DNA from: Anaerolineales bacterium
Lineage (GTDB): Bacteria; Chloroflexota; Anaerolineae; Anaerolineales; Villigracilaceae
Direction of reading: 5' to 3'
Assembly: GCA_021462845.1 (NCBI GenBank)
Contig: JAJTXU010000003.1
Span: 1-52,710, forward strand
DNA length: 52,710 nt
The notes beneath the pieces were generated by a model. That model was given only the letters and a program-made list of their open reading frames with translations. It was not told the DNA's origin and did not search any database. Positions 1 through 7,627 of this stretch are shown here, piece by piece. Position 1 is the first letter of the stretch, and each line of letters starts with the position of its first letter. The translations under genes and the position numbers were made by a program.

Positions 1-468
1 CGCCCACGTAATGAATTCGCGCAGAGTGCCAACATCATTGATTACTCTTGTTATGACACGTCCCACGCTGTAGCGATTGTAGAAACTCAACGAGAGATTT
101 TGCAAATGTTCGAACATCGCCGTGCGCACGTCGTACAGGACGTGTTGCCCCACGCGAGACATGATCCGCACGCGATAAAAGTTTGTGACCAGTTGGATGA
201 TCGAAATCACCAAGTAAGTCAAAACAATGTTTCTCAGCGCATTGACATCTTTCGCGCCGATCCCCTCGTCAATGGCGAGTTTGACGAAGTACGGTCCCGA
301 CACAGCCGCGGCAGTGACGATGATCATGAGGATCAACGCAAAGAACATGCGCGGCACGTACGGCTTGACGAAGCGCAGTAGTCCGCGCGCCACTTTGGGG
401 TCGTATCCCTTATCGAGCGTCTCTTCCGATTGGGTGATAAATGTGGGAGGGATGATTTTTGTGGTCAT
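1..468 (-). CDS. ABC exporter subunit, N-terminal membrane part (cut by window edge)
   Basis: An open frame of 156 codons runs from an ATG at 468 to the left edge without a stop. It encodes a polar N-terminus (starting MTTKIIPPTFITQ), a hydrophobic helix at about residues 39-60 and another at 79-98. The following stretch, GQHVLYDVRTAMFEHLQNLS, is typical of the first cytoplasmic loop of type IV (exporter) ABC transmembrane domains. The nucleotide-binding domain would lie outside the window. The gene points the same way as the full-length exporter at 1019-2851, and the two are probably the halves of one heterodimeric exporter. The substrate cannot be inferred. The gene is separated from its partner by a GIY-YIG gene and two repeat copies, which is unusual for such pairs. 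Confidence 0.85.
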   Translation of the reverse strand, partial: MTTKIIPPTFITQSEETLDKGYDPKVARGLLRFVKPYVPRMFFALILMIIVTAAAVSGPYFVKLAIDEGIGAKDVNALRNIVLTYLVISIIQLVTNFYRVRIMSRVGQHVLYDVRTAMFEHLQNLSLSFYNRYSVGRVITRVINDVGTLREFITWA

Positions 469-476
469 GTCTATTT

Positions 477-592
477 CCGTCCTGAGCGGAGTGAGGAGCG
501 CTAGCGACGAACGCAGTCGAAGGACAAGTATTCATGCAAACAGATGTTTTCTTGGTCGCGCTTCGACTTCGCTACGCTCCGCTCAGCGAGGA
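477..592. repeat. Palindromic intergenic repeat, left copy flanking the GIY-YIG gene
   Basis: The left part reads CGTCCTGAGCGGAGTGAGG and the right part CGCTACGCTCCGCTCAGCGA, which are largely complementary inverted arms. A direct copy with the same left arm lies at 918-1031. The stop codon of the GIY-YIG gene (585-583) lies inside the right arm. Confidence 0.7.
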
Positions 593-906
593 GGTTTCTT
601 TTTATTTTGATCTCTTTGTTTTCTTTCAGCTTTTACAATCTCATGAATTCCGTCAAAGTCACCGCGAATCAAGGCTTGTTTCTTAGCGCGACTCCATCCT
701 TTGATTTGCCGTTCCCAGCGCAAGGCATCATAATAATATTTCGTCTCCTCCGAAGCCCAAACCAACTTTACGGGTCGGCGAGAAAAGGTATACGAGGCAG
801 GTTCGACGCCTTCTTGATGTTGCCATAATCGTTTATTGACATCATCTGTGCTACCCGTGTAATAAGAGCCATCGGAACATTCGAGAATATAAACGAGGTA
901 AGGCAT
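583..906 (-). CDS. GIY-YIG nuclease superfamily protein (YhbQ/UPF0213-like)
   Basis: This 107-residue protein starts at the ATG at 906 (MPYLVYILECSDGSYYTG). It has the compact GIY-YIG fold pattern: VYI at residues 5-7, YYTG at 15-18, a conserved Arg at 26 in the NKRLWQH helix, and Glu65 in RWERQIKGW, the expected metal-binding residue. Family members of this size are single-domain proteins, some with reported DNA-nicking activity; the true role is usually unknown. A longer frame upstream of 906 is only translation of the adjacent repeat and was not used. The last residues (PPR) and the stop codon are supplied by the repeat at 477-592. The gene sits between two exporter halves and between two direct repeat copies, so it may have arrived as a cassette. 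Confidence 0.85.
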   Translation of the reverse strand: MPYLVYILECSDGSYYTGSTDDVNKRLWQHQEGVEPASYTFSRRPVKLVWASEETKYYYDALRWERQIKGWSRAKKQALIRGDFDGIHEIVKAERKQRDQNKKKPPR

Positions 907-917
907 ATTATTTTTCT

Positions 918-1031
918 CCGTCCTGAGCGGAATGAGGAGCGGTTGTTGCGACGAGTGTAGTCGAAGGACAGGATCACGCGCGCTTCGACTACGGAACGAA
1001 GAAGCGTCGTTCCTCCACTCAGCGAGGAAGC
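918..1031. repeat. Palindromic intergenic repeat, right copy flanking the GIY-YIG gene
   Basis: Starts CCGTCCTGAGCGGAATGAGG and ends CTCAGCGAGGAAGCG, in the same orientation and with the same arms as the copy at 477-592; the centres differ. The stop codon of the exporter gene (1021-1019) is inside its right arm. Confidence 0.7.
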
Positions 1032-2851
1032 GTATTGCTCTCGCCTCGACTGCGCTCCCCTTCGACAAGCTCAGGGTCGCTCTGATCAGCGAGGAAGGTT
1101 TCTTCCATCTCCTCCGCAAAGCCAGCGTGATCTACCAACTGCAAGTCATAGATCTCTTTATACAAACCGCCAAGCGCAAGCAGTTGTTCGTGCGTGCCAC
1201 GCTCGGCAATCTGACCTTTATCCAGCACGAGGATCAAATCGGCGCGGCGGACGGTGGAAAGGCGATGCGCGATCACGAAGGTGGTGCGTCCTTCCATCAA
1301 CGCATCCAGCGCGGCTTGGATTAACTTTTCGGTTTGCGTGTCCACTGACGAAGTTGAGTCGTCGAGAATCAAAATGCGCGGATTCATCAGCAACGCGCGC
1401 GCAATCGCCACACGCTGACGCTGTCCGCCTGAAAGAGTCACCCCGCGTTCGCCGACGATGGTGTCGTAGCCGTTGGTAAAACCCTCGATAAACTCATGCG
1501 CTTGCGCGGCTTTCGCGGCGGCGATCACTTCGTCCATCGTCGCGTCGGGGCGACCATAGGCAATATTTGCTTTGATCGAATCGGAGAACAATAACGACGT
1601 TTGCAAAACGATGCCGATCTGTTGCCGAAGCGCGACCAAATCCATCTCGCGGACATCTACGCCATCAACAAGCACGCAACCATCTGTCACATCGTAAAAA
1701 CGCGGGATGAGATTGATGAACGACGTTTTGCCCGAGCCTGTCGGTCCGATCAACGCGACGATTTGATTCGGTTTGACGTTCACGCTGATTCCGTTCAACG
1801 AGGCGGTTCTTTCGCCTTTATAGTTGAGCCGCACATCGCGAAATTCGACTTCGCCGTTCAGCAATTCCATCCTCACCGCATTCGGCGCGGACTGGATCGC
1901 GGGTTCGATATCCAACACCTCGAAGACGCGTTGCGCGCCTGCCGCCGCCTCGCCACCCGCGTTGACGAGTCCCGTCAACTGTTGGGCTGGCTCCGCCATC
2001 ATCAAAATGTACGCGTTGAATGCAACAATCGCGCCGATGGTCAACGTCCCGTCCATGACCATTTGCCCGCCAAACCACAGGATCAAAATGACGTTGATCG
2101 TCGTGAGCCAGTTTGTCGTCGGCATGATCTTCGACCATTCGTCAATGACGTGCACCCACGACTTGAAAACAACATTGTTCGCATCGGTGAACCGTTTGAT
2201 CTCATATTTCTCACGCGCAAACGCGCGGACGACTTGCACGCCGACGACATTTTCCTGCAAGCGATTCGAGACCTCGCCCATGGCTTGATCTACAATGAAA
2301 AACAATTTGCCGATCTTCGTCCCAAAACTGGAGGTCATGAGCACGAGCGGAATCATCGGCACGAGCGCGATGCCCGCCAGCAGCGGATTCTCCGCGACCA
2401 TGGAGTAGATCACGCCGATGGCAAGCATCACAAATTTCACGAGATCCGAAACGGCGCTGCCCGAAAATTTTTCGATTGCGCGCACGTCTTCGATACAACG
2501 CGAGATGAGTTGTCCCGATTGCGTGTGATCGTGGTACGTGAACGTCATATGTTGGATGTGATCGAACGTCTTGTTGCGCAGGTCGTAGCCAACGCGAGCC
2601 GCGATCCATTCAGTCGTGTAACGGTGAATCAGGCTGAGGAAAGCCGAACCAAGCCCAAGTCCGAGAAGGAGAAGCGCGGACTGGGTAATCTGTCGCATGT
2701 CGCGGCGCGTGAGTCCGTCATCCACCGCTGTCTGAATGATGCGCGGGACGAGGAGGTTGAGCGCGGTGATCACAACCAGCAAGAGCAGTGTAAAAAGAAT
2801 CTGCCATGTGTAGGGTTTGAGAAAAATTCGGGTTCTGAGTAAATGTTTCAT
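1019..2851 (-). CDS. ABC exporter, fused membrane and ATPase domains (degenerate-site subunit)
   Basis: A 610-residue type IV exporter half: six-helix membrane domain in residues 1-320, then a nucleotide-binding domain. Visible motifs are Walker A GPTGSGKTS with Lys375, the signature LSGGQRQRVAIARALL, Walker B ILILDD (Asp497) and the H-loop in VIAHRLSTVRRAD. The residue after the Walker B Asp is Asp498, not the catalytic Glu; this is usual for the non-hydrolysing site of heterodimeric exporters, so the gene at 1-468 is the expected partner. I chose the ATG at 2851 (MKHLLRTRIF); an in-frame TTG at 2890 would add 13 residues but lies among the sucC promoter bases. The last 20 or so residues (SDPELVEGERSRGESNTLPR) are encoded by two repeats and are probably not part of the original protein. 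Confidence 0.93.
   Translation of the reverse strand: MKHLLRTRIFLKPYTWQILFTLLLLVVITALNLLVPRIIQTAVDDGLTRRDMRQITQSALLLLGLGLGSAFLSLIHRYTTEWIAARVGYDLRNKTFDHIQHMTFTYHDHTQSGQLISRCIEDVRAIEKFSGSAVSDLVKFVMLAIGVIYSMVAENPLLAGIALVPMIPLVLMTSSFGTKIGKLFFIVDQAMGEVSNRLQENVVGVQVVRAFAREKYEIKRFTDANNVVFKSWVHVIDEWSKIMPTTNWLTTINVILILWFGGQMVMDGTLTIGAIVAFNAYILMMAEPAQQLTGLVNAGGEAAAGAQRVFEVLDIEPAIQSAPNAVRMELLNGEVEFRDVRLNYKGERTASLNGISVNVKPNQIVALIGPTGSGKTSFINLIPRFYDVTDGCVLVDGVDVREMDLVALRQQIGIVLQTSLLFSDSIKANIAYGRPDATMDEVIAAAKAAQAHEFIEGFTNGYDTIVGERGVTLSGGQRQRVAIARALLMNPRILILDDSTSSVDTQTEKLIQAALDALMEGRTTFVIAHRLSTVRRADLILVLDKGQIAERGTHEQLLALGGLYKEIYDLQLVDHAGFAEEMEETFLADQSDPELVEGERSRGESNTLPR
1058..1077. repeat. Short dispersed repeat (TTCGACAAGCTCAGGG type), copy 1
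   Basis: The core CCCCTTCGACAAGCTCAGGG recurs with one or two changes at 7316-7335 (reverse orientation) and 16161-16180. Here it lies inside the 3' end of the exporter gene, where it encodes the tail residues DPELVEG. Confidence 0.75.
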
Positions 2852-2879
2852 AGCGGGCTTGAAAGGATACCATAAATTT

Positions 2880-2907
2880 TTGCGAGTCAAAATGAGGGTG
2901 GTATAAT
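2880..2907 (+). promoter_or_regulatory. Putative sigma-70-type promoter of sucCD
   Basis: TTGCGA at 2880-2885, a 16-base spacer, then a perfect TATAAT at 2902-2907, placed 35 bases before the sucC ATG. The -35 box is imperfect. Confidence 0.6.
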
Positions 2908-2942
2908 GCCCGTGCTTTTATCTTGAAAACTTGAAGGGACAT

Positions 2943-4073
2943 ATGAAACTTCACGAGTATCAATCCAAAACGATCTTTGCAAAATATGGAATCCCGATCC
3001 CCAAGGGACGGGTGGCGGCTACCGCAGTGGAGGCGAAGCACATCGCCGAGGAACTGGGGGGCCGCGTTGTTATTAAATCGCAGGTGCTGGTGGGCGGACG
3101 CGGCAAAGCGGGCGGCATCAAGGTCGCCAAGAGCGCGGCGGAAGCCGAGGGACTCGCGCAACAAATTCTCGCGATGGAGATCAAAGGCTTGCCCGTGCGC
3201 AAAGTGCTTGTGGACGAAGCCGCCGCCATCGAACATGAAATTTATTTCGCCATCACGAACGACCGCGCCGCGAAAAAACCTGTGATGATCGCATCCGCCG
3301 AGGGCGGCATGGACATCGAAGAAGTTGCCGCGACGAAACCCGAAAAAATCATCAAAGTTCATATTGACCCGCTGTTGGGACTGCGCGATTATCAAGCGCG
3401 CGACATCGCCGCTTCCATTGACCTGCCGCGCGATCACTGGCGCGAGTTCAGCAAGATCGCCGCTGGACTGTGGCAGGCATACCTCGAAACCGACGCGACG
3501 CTGGCGGAGATCAATCCGCTGGTGATCACGAAAGACAAACGACTCGCGGCGCTCGACGGCAAGATGATGATTGACGACAACGCGTTGTTCCGTCATTCCG
3601 ATCTCAATGAAATGCGCGATATAGATGAAGAAGCGCCCGCGGAAACCGAGGCGCGTAAATTCGGTCTCTCGTACATCAAACTCGACGGCAACATCGGTTG
3701 CATGGTCAACGGCGCGGGCTTGGCGATGACCAGCATGGACATCGTGAAGTTGTTCGGCGGCGAGCCAGCCAACTTCTTGGACATCGGCGGCGGCGCGGGC
3801 TCGGATAAAGTCGCCGCGGCGATGAAGATCATTTTGTCCGACTCGAACGTGAAAGCGGTTCTCTTCAACATTTTCGGCGGCATCACCCGCTGCGACGAAG
3901 TGGCGCGTGGAATTTTGGTCGCTATGGATGAAGTGAAGCCGAAAGTTCCGATGGTCGTGCGGCTCGTCGGCACGAACGCGGAAGAGGGACGCAAACTCCT
4001 TGAGAACGCAAAGATGATCACCGCAGAGACTCTGGCAGATGCCGCGCAAAAGGCTGTGCAGGCGGCGAAGTAA
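2943..4073 (+). CDS. sucC: Succinate-CoA ligase, beta subunit
   Basis: A 376-residue protein of normal family length. It makes or uses succinyl-CoA in the citric acid cycle, coupled to ADP or GDP phosphorylation, as a complex with SucD. The N-terminal ATP-grasp domain starts [18 protein letters not shown] and includes [19 protein letters not shown], the nucleotide-binding loop. The C-terminal CoA-ligase domain contains NFLDIGGGA and [16 protein letters not shown], the strongly conserved interface and phosphate-binding loops. The ATG at 2943 follows a GAAGGG ribosome site five bases away; an in-frame TTG at 2931 overlaps that site and was rejected. sucD follows after 57 bases that hold a perfect palindrome. 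Confidence 0.97.
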   Translation: MKLHEYQSKTIFAKYGIPIPKGRVAATAVEAKHIAEELGGRVVIKSQVLVGGRGKAGGIKVAKSAAEAEGLAQQILAMEIKGLPVRKVLVDEAAAIEHEIYFAITNDRAAKKPVMIASAEGGMDIEEVAATKPEKIIKVHIDPLLGLRDYQARDIAASIDLPRDHWREFSKIAAGLWQAYLETDATLAEINPLVITKDKRLAALDGKMMIDDNALFRHSDLNEMRDIDEEAPAETEARKFGLSYIKLDGNIGCMVNGAGLAMTSMDIVKLFGGEPANFLDIGGGAGSDKVAAAMKIILSDSNVKAVLFNIFGGITRCDEVARGILVAMDEVKPKVPMVVRLVGTNAEEGRKLLENAKMITAETLADAAQKAVQAAK

Positions 4074-4079
4074 AAATTA

Positions 4080-4114
4080 TAGACCTCACAGGTCTTTAAG
4101 ACCTGTGAGGTCTA
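4080..4114. repeat. Perfect palindromic repeat between sucC and sucD
   Basis: Two 17-base arms (TAGACCTCACAGGTCTT and its exact complement) around a single central T. It sits inside the sucCD operon and ends 16 bases before the sucD ATG. There is no T-run after it, so it is more likely a dispersed palindrome or RNA-stability hairpin than a terminator. Confidence 0.8.
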
Positions 4115-4130
4115 TCTTCGAGGAAAATCA

Positions 4131-4994
4131 ATGAGCATTCTTATCAACAAAAACACACGCCTGCTCGTGCAAGGCATCACCGGCAACGAAGGACTTTTTC
4201 ACTCCACGCAAATGCTGGCGTACGGAACAAACCTCGTCGCGGGCGTCACGCCGGGCAAAGGCGGCGAATGGGTGTTAGACGGAAAAGTCCCCGTGTTCGA
4301 TTCGGTCAAACTTGCAAAAGAAGCGACTGACGCCAACTGCTCGGTGATCTTCGTCCCTGCCCGCTTCGCGCCGGACGCGATGTTCGAAGCGGCGGACGCG
4401 GGCATCCCCCTCGTCGTCTGCATCACCGAAGGCGTCGCCGTGCAAGACATGATGCGCGTGCGTAGTTATCTCGACAACAAAGGCGTGCGGCTGGTGGGAC
4501 CCAACTGCCCGGGCATGTTAACCCCCGGCGAATCGAAAGTCGGAATCATCCCCGGTAACATCGCCATCCCCGGCAACGTCGGCGTTGTATCGCGCTCTGG
4601 CACACTCACCTACGAAGTGCTGTACGCGTTGAAACTCGTCGGCATGGGCGCGTCCACTTGTGTGGGCATCGGCGGCGACCCGGTCAACGGGACGAATTTT
4701 ATTGACGTGTTGGAAATGTTCGAGCATGATCCGCACACCGAAAAAGTGGTGCTCATCGGCGAGATCGGCGGGACTGATGAAGATAAAGCCGCCGAATTCA
4801 TCGCCTCGAAGATGACCAAGCCTGTCGTTTCCTTCATCGCCGGTCAAACCGCCCCTCCGGGCAAACGCATGGGTCACGCGGGTGCGATCATCGAAGGCGG
4901 CGCGGGAACCGCGGAGGGCAAAGTCAAAGCCCTCCAAGCCGCGGGCGTGAAAGTGGCGAAGCACCCGGAAGAGATTCCGTCACTTCTCAAATAA
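4131..4994 (+). CDS. sucD: Succinate-CoA ligase, alpha subunit
   Basis: A 287-residue partner of SucC, of usual length. The N-terminal CoA-binding Rossmann domain carries [20 protein letters not shown] and GGVTPGKGG-type loops (here [19 protein letters not shown]). The ligase domain carries the active-site His249 in [10 protein letters not shown], the residue that is transiently phosphorylated. [11 protein letters not shown] and SRSGTLTYE are further family signatures. A GAGGAAA ribosome site lies just before the ATG. The stop TAA is followed at once by a 116-base palindromic repeat. Confidence 0.97.
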   Translation: MSILINKNTRLLVQGITGNEGLFHSTQMLAYGTNLVAGVTPGKGGEWVLDGKVPVFDSVKLAKEATDANCSVIFVPARFAPDAMFEAADAGIPLVVCITEGVAVQDMMRVRSYLDNKGVRLVGPNCPGMLTPGESKVGIIPGNIAIPGNVGVVSRSGTLTYEVLYALKLVGMGASTCVGIGGDPVNGTNFIDVLEMFEHDPHTEKVVLIGEIGGTDEDKAAEFIASKMTKPVVSFIAGQTAPPGKRMGHAGAIIEGGAGTAEGKVKALQAAGVKVAKHPEEIPSLLK

Positions 4995-5110
4995 TGTCGT
5001 TGCGAGGAGTGGCGCGATTCGCGCCACGACGAAGCAATCTCCTGTTTTCAAATAGATTCTTGTTTCGAGGAGATTGCTTCGGGCGGAAGATCACCGCCCT
5101 CGCAACGACA
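4995..5110. repeat. Composite inverted repeat (MITE/REP-like) after sucD
   Basis: The ends TGTCGTTGCGAGG and CCTCGCAACGACA are exact inverted copies. Inside lie CGAAGCAATCTCCT and its complement, plus two small hairpins with arms GTGGCGCG and GGGCGG. There is no coding potential. Confidence 0.8.
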
Positions 5111-5128
5111 TAATACGAAATTAAACAC

Positions 5129-5157
5129 GTAGAGCCGTCCTCATCAGACGGCTCTAC
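5129..5157. terminator. Hairpin between convergent sucD and acpP, possible terminator
   Basis: The stem GTAGAGCCGTC pairs with GACGGCTCTAC (11 base pairs) around a seven-base loop, between two genes that converge. A proper T-run is missing on both strands, so termination is only a guess; it could be another repeat. Confidence 0.4.
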
Positions 5158-5178
5158 GGTTATAATCGCCAAAAAGAT

Positions 5179-5412
5179 TTACTTATGCGAGTCAATGTAA
5201 GCGACAGCGTCGCCAACGGTCGCGATCTTCTGCGCGGCTTCGTCTGAGATCTCGGCGCCGAACTTATCCTCGAACGCCATGATCAACTCCACCAGATCCA
5301 GCGAATCAGCCTCGAGGTCCTCGCGGAAGCGAGCCTCCGGCGTGATCTTTGCCTCATCCGCGCCAAGCAAATCCTTGATAATCGCCTTGATATCGTTAAA
5401 TGTGTCAGACAT
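5179..5412 (-). CDS. acpP: Acyl carrier protein
   Basis: A 77-residue acidic protein of exact family size. It carries growing acyl chains on a 4'-phosphopantetheine arm during fatty-acid synthesis. The attachment Ser37 is in the classic [10 protein letters not shown] motif. The ATG at 5412 is preceded by a perfect AGGAGG ribosome site; the longer frame upstream (nine extra residues) reads through that site and was rejected. It is divergent from fni across 63 bases and convergent with sucD. Confidence 0.97.
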   Translation of the reverse strand: MSDTFNDIKAIIKDLLGADEAKITPEARFREDLEADSLDLVELIMAFEDKFGAEISDEAAQKIATVGDAVAYIDSHK

Positions 5413-5475
5413 GACAACCTCCTCAAAGAATTTTTGCAATTGTACTAGATTTTACAACCACAGGAACACTGCCCC

Positions 5476-6504
5476 ATGACAAAAGTTGCGCCGATAGACC
5501 AGCGAAAAGCCGATCACATTAAGATCAACTTAGAGCAGGATGTCCGCTCCGCGCTGACCACAGGACTGGAGAACTACCACTTCATCCATGAGGCTCTGCC
5601 CGAACTCGACTTAAACCGGCTCGATACGACGGTCAGCCTGTTCGCCAAGCGTCTAGCGGCTCCCATCCTCATCTCTTCGATGACCGGCGGTACAGCCGAA
5701 GCCGAGACGATCAACCTGCGTCTCGCCGAAGCCGCGCAAGAGATGAAGGTCGCCATGGGAGTCGGGAGTCAACGCGCGGCGATCGAGCATCCCGAACAGG
5801 CAAAAACTTTTCAGGTGCGGAGAGTCGCGCCCGACATTTTACTGTTCGCAAACCTCGGCGCGGTTCAACTCAACTACGGCTACAGCATTGACCACTGCCA
5901 CCGCGCTGTTGACATGATCCAAGCCGACGCGCTGTATTTACATTTGAATCCATTACAAGAAGCCGTGCAAGATGCGGGCGACACAAATTTTGAAGGTCTT
6001 GCGAAAAAGATCGAGGACGTTTGCAAGCAGACCAACGTCCCTGTCATCGCAAAAGAAGTTGGTTGGGGAATCTCTGAACAAACGGCAAAGTTATTATCCG
6101 ATTGCGGTGTGAGCGCCATAGACGTGGCAGGCGCAGGCGGCACAAGCTGGTCGCAAGTAGAAATGCACCGCGCGCCCGACGAGTTCACCCGTCAACTCGC
6201 CGCGACGTTCGTTGGCTGGGGAATCCCGACTACTGAATCAATTCTCAACGTGAAGAAAGCCGTCCCCAACATGACCATCTTCGCCAGCGGCGGCATCAAA
6301 GACGGACTCGACATCGCCAAGTGCATTGCCCTCGGCGCGACGCTCGGCGGCATGGCAGGCCAATTTTTGAAAGCGGCGGCAGTATCAACCGAGCAAGCCG
6401 TTGAGATGATGAAGCTAACGAAGAGGCAGATCGAAGTGACGATGTTTGCGGCGGGGGCAAAAGAGGTTAGAGAATTGGAGAATGGAAAATTGCTTGAACG
6501 GTAA
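5476..6504 (+). CDS. fni: Isopentenyl diphosphate delta-isomerase, type 2 (FMN-dependent)
   Basis: A 342-residue member of the FMN/NADPH-dependent isomerase family that interconverts isopentenyl and dimethylallyl diphosphate in isoprenoid synthesis. The N-terminal [14 protein letters not shown], then [10 protein letters not shown], the [14 protein letters not shown] loop and the FMN phosphate-binding [19 protein letters not shown] of the TIM barrel are all present. The length is normal and there is no frameshift. It likely supplies the polyprenyl synthase at 16813-17814. Its 3' end (from about 6360) exists as a decayed second copy at 7196-7339, including part of the sequence after the stop codon, with a toxin-antitoxin operon between the two copies. 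Confidence 0.96.
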   Translation: MTKVAPIDQRKADHIKINLEQDVRSALTTGLENYHFIHEALPELDLNRLDTTVSLFAKRLAAPILISSMTGGTAEAETINLRLAEAAQEMKVAMGVGSQRAAIEHPEQAKTFQVRRVAPDILLFANLGAVQLNYGYSIDHCHRAVDMIQADALYLHLNPLQEAVQDAGDTNFEGLAKKIEDVCKQTNVPVIAKEVGWGISEQTAKLLSDCGVSAIDVAGAGGTSWSQVEMHRAPDEFTRQLAATFVGWGIPTTESILNVKKAVPNMTIFASGGIKDGLDIAKCIALGATLGGMAGQFLKAAAVSTEQAVEMMKLTKRQIEVTMFAAGAKEVRELENGKLLER

Positions 6505-6535
6505 AGTTGTATAATTGCGAAAGAGGTGCGCCATG
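6501..6535 (+). promoter_or_regulatory. Leader of toxin-antitoxin operon 1 (TATAAT and ribosome site)
   Basis: TATAAT at 6510-6515 and an AAGAGG ribosome site at 6521-6526 before the ATG at 6533. A transcript from this box would have almost no leader. A nearly identical block precedes the second operon at 7361-7396. No good -35 box is visible. Confidence 0.55.
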
Positions 6536-6730
6536 GTCACAGTAACAGTTACGTTTTCAGAAGATCGGTTCGAAAAATTACAAAACCTTGCAACTCAGTT
6601 CAACATTCCCATCGAACAATTACTTCGGGTGAGTGTTGAAGAATTAGCCGTGCGCCCGCAAGAGGATTTTCAAAAAGCGCTTGAATACGTTTTGGAGACC
6701 TACCAAGAACTATACAAGCGACTGGCATAA
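6533..6730 (+). CDS. Small antitoxin of a Fic/Doc-type module
   Basis: A 65-residue protein starting MVTVTVTFSEDRFEKLQN. The short beta-strand followed by helices (IPIEQLLRVSVEEL, then a C-terminal helix EDFQKALEYVLETYQEL) looks like a ribbon-helix-helix-type DNA-binding antitoxin, with a C-terminal helix that could occupy the toxin groove; this is judged by pattern only. It overlaps the toxin start by one base (TAATG), so the two are translationally coupled. An in-frame TTG at 6515 was rejected because the ribosome site AAGAGG lies between it and the ATG. Confidence 0.75.
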   Translation: MVTVTVTFSEDRFEKLQNLATQFNIPIEQLLRVSVEELAVRPQEDFQKALEYVLETYQELYKRLA

Positions 6731-7119
6731 TGATCCGACCTCTCACCATCGCCGAAGTTCTCGAAACATATCAACATATCATGAAACAAACTGGGGGCTT
6801 GGTTGCAATCCGAGACTTTGGCGCGCTCGAATCCGCGCTTGCTCAACCTTATATGACATTCGGTGGAAATGAACTCTATCCCAGCGTCGCGGAAAAAGCC
6901 GCGACACTGGGATTTTCGTTGATACAAAATCATCCTTTCGCAGATGGTAATAAGCGTACTGGTCACGCCGCAATGGCTATGTTTTTGGCTATCAACGGGT
7001 ATAAGATTGACGCGAACATAGACGAACAGGCTGAAATCATTTTGTCCGTTGCCTCAGGCAAACTCAGCCGTAATGAATTCACAGAATGGTTTTCAAATCA
7101 CACTCAAGAATTGCCATGA
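6730..7119 (+). CDS. Fic/Doc-family toxin (death-on-curing type)
   Basis: A 129-residue compact Fic-fold protein. The active-site motif is HPFADGNKRTG at residues 68-78: catalytic His68, acidic Asp72 and the NKR phosphate-binding anchor. The Lys in NKR, where Fic AMP-transferases have Gly, is the Doc-type signature, and Doc phosphorylates elongation factor Tu. The N-terminal IRDFGALESALAQP and YPSVAEKAATLGFSLIQNHPF are typical of this family. The cognate antitoxin lies immediately upstream with a one-base overlap. The reading frame is intact, so the module is probably active. Confidence 0.9.
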   Translation: MIRPLTIAEVLETYQHIMKQTGGLVAIRDFGALESALAQPYMTFGGNELYPSVAEKAATLGFSLIQNHPFADGNKRTGHAAMAMFLAINGYKIDANIDEQAEIILSVASGKLSRNEFTEWFSNHTQELP

Positions 7120-7152
7120 CATCCTATCCTCCCGTATCAGAAGCAACAGATT

Positions 7153-7188
7153 CTCCTCCCCCGGCAGGAGAGGAGTTAGGGATGAGGT
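7153..7188. repeat. Small GC-rich palindromic repeat
   Basis: CTCCTCCCCCGGCAGGAG with AGGAGTTAGGGATGAGG forms an imperfect hairpin between the Doc-type toxin and the fni remnant. It is noncoding and the family assignment is uncertain. Confidence 0.4.
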
Positions 7189-7195
7189 CCGCTCA

Positions 7196-7339
7196 GGCCA
7201 ATTCATCAAAGCCACGGCAGTTTCAACAGAAAAGGCGGTTGAGGTGATGAAATTCATGAAGCGGCAGATCGAGGTAACGATGTTTGCTGTGGGAGCAAAA
7301 GAGATTGGCGAACCTGCCCTGAGCCTGTCGAAAGGTTAG
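7196..7339 (+). pseudogene. Decayed duplicate of the fni 3' end
   Basis: Translation from 7196 gives GQFIKATAVSTEKAVEVMK followed by [15 protein letters not shown], which matches the last fifth of the intact fni ([34 protein letters not shown]) in the same frame. The rest of the isomerase is missing. The fragment then runs into a copy of the dispersed 20-base repeat (translated PALSLSKG) before a stop. Similarity to the sequence after the fni stop resumes at about 7332 (GGTTAGAGAATGGAAAATTG). Confidence 0.9.
7316..7335. repeat. Short dispersed repeat (TTCGACAGGCTCAGGGC type), copy 2
   Basis: GCCCTGAGCCTGTCGAAAGG is the reverse orientation of the copies at 1058 and 16161. It interrupts the fni remnant relative to the intact gene, so it was inserted after the duplication. 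Confidence 0.8.
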
Positions 7340-7360
7340 AGAATGGAAAATTGATCACGC

Positions 7361-7396
7361 AGTAAGGTTGTATAATTGCGAAAGAGGTATGCCATG
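7361..7396 (+). promoter_or_regulatory. Leader of toxin-antitoxin operon 2, duplicate of leader 1
   Basis: TATAAT at 7371-7376 and AAGAGG at 7382-7387 before the ATG at 7394. The run GTTGTATAATTGCGAAAGAG is identical to the leader of the first operon. Confidence 0.6.
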
Positions 7397-7627
7397 ACCC
7401 TAGATCTAAAACTCGACCTTCCAGAAAATGTTTTCAAAGAGGCAAAAGAAGCAGGCTTGCTTCAACCCGCTGAAATCGAACGCCTATTGCGCGAGGAATT
7501 GCGCCGCCGCCGCGTGGACGAACTATTCGCCACTGCCGATAAACTTGCCGCCCTTGAATCTCCACCTCTGACCGAAGAAGAACTTGAAGCTGAAATAGCC
7601 GCCGCACGCGAAGCTCGCGCCAGATGA
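7394..7627 (+). CDS. Small antitoxin paired with a PIN-domain toxin
   Basis: A 77-residue, highly charged protein starting MTLDLKLDLPENVFKEAKEAG. A short strand is followed by helices, including QPAEIERLLREELRRRRVDE, and an acidic C-terminal part (TEEELEAEIAAAREARAR) that could wrap the toxin. The family is not recognised with certainty; the assignment rests on position and size. It overlaps the toxin start by four bases (ATGA). Apart from the shared leader it is not similar to the first antitoxin. Confidence 0.75.
   Translation: MTLDLKLDLPENVFKEAKEAGLLQPAEIERLLREELRRRRVDELFATADKLAALESPPLTEEELEAEIAAAREARAR

Noticed and set aside
1601-2842. A 413-codon plus-strand open frame
   Set aside because: It is the antisense of the ABC exporter, which has all family motifs; the plus-strand translation is rich in Arg, His and Asp and has no recognisable domain.
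2718-4049. A 443-codon minus-strand open frame
   Set aside because: It lies opposite sucC and shows only shadow composition.
4995-5157. CRISPR or small regulatory RNA between sucD and acpP
   Set aside because: There are no regularly spaced direct repeats; the structure is an inverted-repeat element plus one hairpin.
7049-7339. A 96-codon open frame ending in the fni remnant as a functional gene
   Set aside because: Its start lies inside the Doc-type toxin in another frame, and it only covers the decayed fni end and a repeat.
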